This document shows, in pieces, positions 60,775-64,000 of a stretch of 64,000 nt of DNA. The notes below the pieces were generated by a model. It searched no databases. It was not told the DNA's origin and saw only the letters and a program-made list of their open reading frames with translations. The translations under genes and the position numbers were made by a program. Source of the DNA: an uncultured Pelagibacteraceae bacterium (GTDB lineage Bacteria; Pseudomonadota; Alphaproteobacteria; Pelagibacterales; Pelagibacteraceae); the NCBI GenBank assembly GCA_902595815.1, contig CACJRL010000001.1:124001-188000 (forward strand), written 5' to 3'. How positions within the stretch are numbered: position 1 is the first letter of the stretch; each line of letters opens with the position of its first letter.

Positions 60775-63254
60775 TATTTTAAATTTAATTGATTTAATAT
60801 GCTGAATGGATTATTGGAATAGTCTTTTTTGTCATCTTTTTTCCGAACTTTCTTTTTTAATGGAAGATATTTAATAAAAAAATCCTTTTCCTTATCGTAT
60901 ATTTTATAATCCATCTTTTTTAACAATTTTTTGAAATTTTCTTTAGAACAGCCTAGTAAGTTTAACATTTCTGGAACAACTTTCACTTCTTCTTTGTCGT
61001 CTTTTTCAGAATTGAATATTAATAAAAATAACCTTTCAAGAATATCTATTCTTACAAACATATTGTCAAATTTTTCAAAACCACAAAGTAACATAAAATC
61101 TTTATTTGCTGATTTCATATTGTCTAAAAAATTTAAACCAAAAGTTGGTGGCGATAAATCTAAAAATTTATTATTGTAATTTTTCCACAATGTTGTTCGA
61201 AGTGAAACTGAGCTAGGTTTAAATAACTTAAATAAAAAAATGTGATATCTACCAAATTTAACTCCAAGTTTCCTTAATTTTTTCCTATCATCTTGATTTA
61301 TTTTTTTTAAATAATCAGAAATATTTGATCTTTTTATAACTCCATTGCTTTCGTAAAGCCTGTATGCCAAAGCTCTAAGTTGAGGACTTTCATCTTTTAT
61401 ATTTTTTAATTCAATAAGACTATTAAGTTCAATAGTAATTTTTTTAATAATCCATTTATTTAGGTATTCATTTAATTTATTTCTCTCATCATTTTCAATC
61501 ATTTCATCAATGATTAAATTTATTTTTGGATTTAGATAATCTGAGCCAGCCACAAGTTTCGCTATAGGATCTTCATTCCAATATATTTTAAAATCATCTT
61601 TTAATTCTATTAGACCTGTATCTATAATTTGTTTCATTCTACTTATTATTTCAGGTCCAACATTTTGTCTCGCAGCCTTTTTTAATGATTTGATATCCGC
61701 ATCTAAAGCATCAATTTTCAAATCTAATTGCAGTTTTAATCCTTTTAAAATTCCTATGTACTGTCCATTAATCAATACTTTTTCCTTATCAAGAATTTCA
61801 GTTTTTAATTCAATGTCTTGCTTTAGACCTTTTGCTAAAACGCTTGCTCTCTTGTCAATAAATGTTTTAGTTAATTCGTCATGAAGTCGATCTGATAACT
61901 TGTCTTCTAAGCTTTTAGTTCTTTCAATCCAGTAATCTTGGTTTTCAACCCAATTGGACTTATTTGAAACATAAGACCAAGTTCTAACATTTGATATCCT
62001 GTTTGAAATAGAATCTACATTTCCTTCAAGTTTATCAAGCATAGAAAGTTGTTTTTTCATGTAATGGTTGGGTACCTTTTGTTCTCTACTTGTTAAAAAG
62101 TTAAAAACTTTATTTACAACCTCTAAATGGTGACCATAAGTCTTTTTTACGAAATCGGGAATTTGACAACATTCCCAGAGTGTTTTTAGAACATCTGAAT
62201 TGTCTTCTACATTAATATTATTTTCTTTTAAAAAATATTTTAAAACTTTTTCATCCTCACATTCTCCGATTCTTCTTAACCAATCTTTGTTTGGCCTTTC
62301 GTCCAATGATTTAAGCAAATTTTCTTTACTATTAAAATTTAGATTTGAATTCCGCCAAAATATATTTTGTATTTCAGGAAAATTATGATTTTCTAAAAAT
62401 TCAATTTCATCTGGATTAATTTCATCACAATCTCCTGTAATACCAAAACTACCATCATTTAAATACCGACCAGCTCTTCCTGAAATTTGTCCAATTTCAG
62501 AGATTTTCAACTTTCTTATTTTTTTTCCATCAAATTTTTTTAAATTCGAGAAATAAACATGATCTAAATCCATATTTATTCCCATTCCAATAGCATCAGT
62601 TGCAACAAGATAATCAACATCTCCTGATTGATATAAACTTACTTGAGCATTTCTAGTTTTAGGACTGAGTGATCCCATAACAATTGCTGCGCCACCTTTC
62701 TGTCTTCTTATAAGTTCGGCAATTGCATATACTTCTTCCGTAGAAAAAGCGATTACCGCACTTTTTCTTTCAATTCTTGAAATTTTTTTGTGTCCACCAA
62801 ATGAAAGTTTTGACAACCTTTGTTTATTTATAAACTCAATATCATCATCAAGTTTTTTAATAATACTTTTTGTAGTATTGGAACCCATTAACATTGTTAA
62901 TTTATCACCTCTAAGATTTAACAATCTATCTGTAAAAATATGACCTCGTTCGTGATCTGAACACATTTGAATTTCATCTATACCCACAAAATCTAAAACC
63001 TTATCTACAGGCATTGACTCTACAGTACATAAAAAATACTTAGCATCTAACGGTATTATCTTTTCTTCACCAGTGATAAGAGCTACCTTGGAAGAATCTA
63101 CTTTTTGTATTATTTTGTCGTAAACTTCCCTTGCTAAAAGTCTAAGAGGAAATCCTATCATTCCCGTATCGAATGAAAGCATTGTTTCTATAGCTAAAAA
63201 AGTTTTACCAGTATTTGTAGGCCCAAGAACTGCGGTGATCTTATTTTTTGACAT
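60774..63254 (-). CDS. Suv3-like DEAD/DEAH-type (SF2) ATP-dependent RNA helicase
   Basis: An 826-residue helicase. Motif I: ITAVLGPTNTGKTFLAIETML; motif II: DFVGIDEIQMCSDHERGHIF (DEIQ); motif III/V: ATDAIGMGINMDLDHVYFS; motif VI: EIGQISGRAGRYLNDG. A C-terminal extension of 400 residues includes the SUV3 C-terminal region and basic segments. It resembles mitochondrial SUPV3L1 and alphaproteobacterial MgpS-like helicases that unwind RNA for the degradosome. It lies upstream of terB, fdxA and carD. PNPase, a possible partner, is encoded at 31246-33318. Confidence 0.92.
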   Translation of the reverse strand: MSKNKITAVLGPTNTGKTFLAIETMLSFDTGMIGFPLRLLAREVYDKIIQKVDSSKVALITGEEKIIPLDAKYFLCTVESMPVDKVLDFVGIDEIQMCSDHERGHIFTDRLLNLRGDKLTMLMGSNTTKSIIKKLDDDIEFINKQRLSKLSFGGHKKISRIERKSAVIAFSTEEVYAIAELIRRQKGGAAIVMGSLSPKTRNAQVSLYQSGDVDYLVATDAIGMGINMDLDHVYFSNLKKFDGKKIRKLKISEIGQISGRAGRYLNDGSFGITGDCDEINPDEIEFLENHNFPEIQNIFWRNSNLNFNSKENLLKSLDERPNKDWLRRIGECEDEKVLKYFLKENNINVEDNSDVLKTLWECCQIPDFVKKTYGHHLEVVNKVFNFLTSREQKVPNHYMKKQLSMLDKLEGNVDSISNRISNVRTWSYVSNKSNWVENQDYWIERTKSLEDKLSDRLHDELTKTFIDKRASVLAKGLKQDIELKTEILDKEKVLINGQYIGILKGLKLQLDLKIDALDADIKSLKKAARQNVGPEIISRMKQIIDTGLIELKDDFKIYWNEDPIAKLVAGSDYLNPKINLIIDEMIENDERNKLNEYLNKWIIKKITIELNSLIELKNIKDESPQLRALAYRLYESNGVIKRSNISDYLKKINQDDRKKLRKLGVKFGRYHIFLFKLFKPSSVSLRTTLWKNYNNKFLDLSPPTFGLNFLDNMKSANKDFMLLCGFEKFDNMFVRIDILERLFLLIFNSEKDDKEEVKVVPEMLNLLGCSKENFKKLLKKMDYKIYDKEKDFFIKYLPLKKKVRKKDDKKDYSNNPFSILNQLNLK

Positions 63255-63416
63255 ATCAACTTTTAGTATGATCTTTTTTAAGCCTACTATATTTTGTTAC
63301 TCAAAAAGAACAAAAATAGACTAAAACTAGTCCGAATCAGATAGGAAAAAGTTCTCATTTTCAATTTTTATCATCTAAGGTTAGCATAAATTTTACAATA
63401 TAAATATAAATATTTA

Positions 63417-64000
63417 ATGCCAAAAAAACTTTGGGAACCGTCTAAAGCACTCATAAAAAATTCGAATTTATTTGCATATGAGAAATTTATTTCAAAATAT
63501 TATAAATATAATCTTTCCAGAAATTATACAAAGTTATTAAAATGGAGTGTAAACAATCCCAAAGATTTTTGGAACTCCATCTGGAAATATTTTGAAGTAA
63601 TAGGAATTAAAACTAACAAATTCAAACTAACCAAGGATCTTATTAATAGTAAGTTTTTTGTTAATTCAAAATTAAATTTTACAGAAAATCTTTTAGTTAA
63701 AAATTCTAATCAAAAAGCTATAACATTTGTTAGTGAAAATGGTTACAGAGAACTAAAATCCTGGAAAGAACTTAATATTGATGTAAAAAAAATAATTACA
63801 TTTTATAAAAAAATAAATATTTCGGAAAAAGATAGGATAGCGGCATATACTCCAAATCAGATAGAAACAGTTGAGTGTTTTTTAAGCGCGAGCGCTATAG
63901 GATCAATCTGGAGCTCCTGCTCACCTGATTTTGGCGTACCTGGTGTTATAGAACGTTTTTCGCAAATTAAACCCAAATTATTAATTATTACTGATAAATA
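63417..64000 (+). CDS. acetoacetyl-CoA synthetase (3' truncated by window edge)
   Basis: An open frame from ATG at 63417 to the window end (194 complete codons). The start PKKLWEPSKALIKNSNLFAYEKFI, the DFWNSIWKYFEVIG segment and IWSSCSPDFGVPGVIERFSQIKPKLLII match the N-terminal half of acetoacetyl-CoA synthetase (AacS), which ligates acetoacetate to CoA for ketone-body or PHB turnover. The catalytic P-loop lies downstream, outside the window. The 162-base gap from the helicase gene contains no gene I can see. It is divergent from the helicase. Confidence 0.88.
   Translation, partial: MPKKLWEPSKALIKNSNLFAYEKFISKYYKYNLSRNYTKLLKWSVNNPKDFWNSIWKYFEVIGIKTNKFKLTKDLINSKFFVNSKLNFTENLLVKNSNQKAITFVSENGYRELKSWKELNIDVKKIITFYKKINISEKDRIAAYTPNQIETVECFLSASAIGSIWSSCSPDFGVPGVIERFSQIKPKLLIITDK

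Overview
The window is a gene-dense, very AT-rich stretch of a bacterial chromosome. By gene content and order it comes from the SAR11 clade (Pelagibacterales, Alphaproteobacteria): tiny intergenic gaps, TTG starts at gene overlaps, Lys/Asn/Ile-rich proteins, an Irr/PerR-type Fur protein beside fabA-fabB-fabI, the Suv3-like helicase/ferredoxin/CarD cluster, Coq7, and a PlsC with alphaproteobacterial motif variants. No insertion sequence, prophage, CRISPR array or plasmid feature was seen. One tRNA (Leu, anticodon CAA) is present and no rRNA.

Layout: 1-577 end of an outer-membrane porin and a bidirectional terminator. 576-2914 TenI/ThiE-like protein, YggS, an L,D-transpeptidase, a winged-helix regulator and an unlisted 35-residue ArfA-like ribosome-rescue protein. 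2916-9690 minus-strand run grpE-dnaK-dnaJ-dapB-nth-pfkB-2OG oxygenase. 9727-15199 rdgB, lpoA-like, rsmI, dolP-like, and malic enzyme-phosphotransacetylase. 15243-20848 murJ, trpS, nfu, Bax-like glucosaminidase, polysaccharide deacetylase and a shortened TsaB. 20857-33696 a long plus-strand run: fur, miaB, phoH-ybeY-lnt-metK, then (behind a probable promoter and attenuator) nusA-infB-rbfA-rpsO-pnp-rhodanese. 33724-37272 small membrane proteins, fabI-fabB-fabA and a divergent irr-like regulator. 37273-40797 katG with a strong promoter covered by two Irr/PerR-box-like repeats, an Asp/Asn-hydroxylase-like enzyme, a DUF2061 protein, Fur-box-like repeats and a 59-residue Cys-rich protein. 40824-45932 SH3-like, ThiF/MoeB, dut, coaBC, ubiB and ubiE. 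45965-49896 mutM, rpsT, dnaA and dnaN. 49893-57149 plsC, lysA, a small LptM-like lipoprotein, argH, tlpA, HIG1, esterase, HNH nuclease, coq7, dsbB, DedA-like and tRNA-Leu. 57158-64000 acyl-CoA synthetase, a 27-residue Lys/Arg-rich peptide, CarD, ferredoxin, TerB-like, Suv3-like helicase and a truncated acetoacetyl-CoA synthetase.

Most genes are housekeeping. The points worth a second look are: (i) a candidate peroxide/iron regulon in which an Irr/PerR-type gene and the adjacent katG share the same operator, next to a Cys-rich microprotein behind tandem Fur-like repeats; (ii) microproteins (ArfA-like, LptM-like, H1-like Lys/Arg-rich, Cys-rich, a 50-residue membrane protein); (iii) extreme junction economy, with seven convergent pairs sharing a 4-nt stop overlap and divergent pairs whose starts touch or overlap; (iv) a UUCG-hairpin terminator just upstream of nusA; and (v) housekeeping genes missing from their customary places. 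All family assignments come from reading protein motifs; no database search was run.
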